Shown piece by piece: positions 33,355 through 33,954 of a stretch of DNA of 33,954 nt (positions are counted from its first letter, which is position 1; each line of letters begins with the position of its first letter). The notes beneath the pieces are model-generated. The model was not told the origin of the DNA, did not search any database, and saw only the letters and a program-made list of their open reading frames with translations. A program made the position numbers and the translations under genes. The stretch covers positions 1-33,954 of the forward strand of contig JAQXMB010000148.1 in NCBI GenBank assembly GCA_029012425.1. The letters are read 5' to 3'. Origin of the DNA: a bacterium. GTDB lineage: Bacteria; Bacillota; Clostridia; Lachnospirales; Lachnospiraceae.

Positions 33355-33726
33355 ATGTCAGATGCAATCATTATATGTATTCTGATTATATTTATCATCG
33401 TAGGAATTAGTTCGACTGTAAAGCAAAGAACTGTCATGATTGAGGGAATGACCTGTGAACATTGCAGAGCCCGTGTGGAAAGCAGATTAAATGAGTTAGA
33501 TGGCGTTTCAGCCAAGGTAAATCTAAAAAAGAAAATCGCTGTGGTTTCCATGGAAAAGGACATTGCTGCCAGAAACTCGCAGAAATTTCCAGAACATCCG
33601 CAGAATGAGCAGGAAGCAATTGCAGACATTTATAGAAGAATGGATGAAATTCAAGAAAATCTTGCTTATGAAAGAAGGCAGAGAAAGAAGCTTGCTGAAC
33701 AAATTCCAAGTAAGGAATCTATATAA
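33355..33726 (+). CDS. Membrane-anchored protein with a partial heavy-metal-associated (HMA) domain
   Basis: A 123-residue protein with one N-terminal helix (about 4-20, IIICILIIFIIVGIS) and then an HMA-like segment: TVMIEGMTCEHCRARVESRLNEL with the metal-binding pair C34/C37 and a following strand VNLKKKIAVVSME. The usual second helix and last strand of the 65-70 residue HMA fold seem to be missing. From about residue 70 the chain becomes charged and probably coiled (IADIYRRMDEIQENLAYERRQRKKLAEQ). It may bind copper or another soft metal at the membrane. No transporter lies beside it. GGAGGTG at 33339-33345 supports ATG 33355, five bases after the hydrolase stop, so the two genes form an operon. 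Confidence 0.75.
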   Translation: MSDAIIICILIIFIIVGISSTVKQRTVMIEGMTCEHCRARVESRLNELDGVSAKVNLKKKIAVVSMEKDIAARNSQKFPEHPQNEQEAIADIYRRMDEIQENLAYERRQRKKLAEQIPSKESI

Positions 33727-33755
33727 ATAGAACATAGGATTTGAAAAGGAAAATA

Positions 33756-33780
33756 GGAATCCAATTTGGGTTCCTTTTTT
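33756..33780 (+). terminator. Rho-independent terminator after the HMA gene
   Basis: GGAATCC (33756-33762) pairs with GGGTTCC (33768-33774), with one T-G wobble, around loop AATTT. Six T residues follow (33775-33780). It ends the hydrolase-HMA transcript 30 bases after the stop codon. Confidence 0.85.
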
Positions 33781-33862
33781 GCTTGTTGCTAGATTTTAAT
33801 GGATGAAATTTTTAGAGAGTGTGAAATTATTTCTGTAAATTAGATATCCTAAGATAATTGAT

Positions 33863-33903
33863 GAGCCAGATGGTAGCAATATTGCTGCTGTTTGGCTCGT
33901 TTT
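33863..33903. terminator. Long hairpin, possible terminator, in the terminal intergenic region
   Basis: Seventeen positions on each side (33863-33879 and 33882-33898) can pair without a mismatch, using four G-U/T-G wobbles, and are closed by GAGCCA/TGGCTC at the base. A short GTTTTG tail follows on the plus strand. It could be a second terminator or the end of a small mobile repeat. The stretch from 33781 to 33862 is AT-rich and I see no gene in it. Confidence 0.5.
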
Positions 33904-33939
33904 GAATATACAAAAATGATTTATTTTAGTCAAGGATTA

Positions 33940-33948
33940 TGTTATGAT
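33940..33948 (+). promoter_or_regulatory. Possible extended -10 promoter at the window edge
   Basis: TGTTATGAT (TGn followed by TATGAT at 33943-33948) lies 37 bases after the long hairpin. No good -35 is visible. It may serve a gene beyond the window. Short AT-rich matches like this are common, so confidence is low. Confidence 0.25.
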
Positions 33949-33954
33949 GATTTT

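Noticed and set aside
31697-33954. A defence system or phage island in the right-hand tail
   Set aside because: Only a broken recombinase piece, a hydrolase and a partial HMA protein are visible. No nuclease, toxin, reverse transcriptase, methylase or phage structural gene is seen.
1-33954. CRISPR array, tRNA or rRNA genes
   Set aside because: I saw no regularly spaced long direct repeats, no tRNA cloverleaf with a GTTCGA-type T-loop in the intergenic gaps, and no rRNA-like segment.

Overview
The window looks like chromosomal DNA from a low-to-mid GC Gram-positive anaerobe of the Clostridia, most likely Lachnospiraceae. This is inferred from the addB-addA order, the HrcA/CIRCE operator at htpG, strong AGGAGG ribosome binding sites, Gram-positive lipoproteins, the arg gene set and general protein flavour. 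No rRNA or tRNA is visible, so the genus cannot be fixed.

Layout. (1) 1-12542, plus strand: a tightly packed run with a MacA-like adaptor, an ABC ATPase and an ABC permease, then the AddB/AddA recombination nuclease pair, the Maf nucleotide pyrophosphatase, a small conserved protein with its own candidate promoter, and a parvulin-like lipoprotein, closed by a bidirectional terminator. (2) 12608-14683, minus strand: htpG, with a perfect CIRCE operator upstream. (3) 14940-18895, plus strand: two half-transporters whose nucleotide-binding motifs are complementary in their defects, as in heterodimeric ABC exporters. A bidirectional terminator follows. (4) 18955-25339: arginine biosynthesis, with argG on the minus strand diverging from argC-GNAT-argJ-argB-argD on the plus strand. 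The shared control region carries six helically phased ATGCAT-like elements, a strong candidate for the ArgR operator. argF, argH and carAB are not here. (5) 25447-31696, plus strand: comEA, a response regulator, a histidine kinase, a GerMN-domain lipoprotein and comEC. The DNA-uptake genes bracket a regulatory trio laid out like actinobacterial MtrA-MtrB-LpqB. comEC appears to start at a CTG codon. (6) 31697-33954: an AT-richer, accessory-looking tail. It holds a decayed serine-recombinase fragment, a BAAT-type alpha/beta hydrolase, a membrane-anchored protein with an incomplete heavy-metal-associated (HMA) domain, a terminator and a long hairpin.

How the parts work together. Regions 1-5 are mostly housekeeping: efflux, DNA break repair, proteostasis, export, arginine synthesis and DNA uptake. 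Several genes are translationally coupled by 1-8 base overlaps. The best-supported regulatory signals are the CIRCE, the divergent arg control region, and sigma-A-like promoters with 17-base spacers at 11187, 14719 (minus), 14826, 20215 (minus), 20328 and 25360. The most interesting items are the phased arg operator, the comEA/two-component/GerMN/comEC cluster, the CTG start of comEC, the far-upstream CIRCE, and the recombinase scar with unusual cargo on the right. I saw no CRISPR array, intact insertion sequence, complete prophage or clear new defence system.
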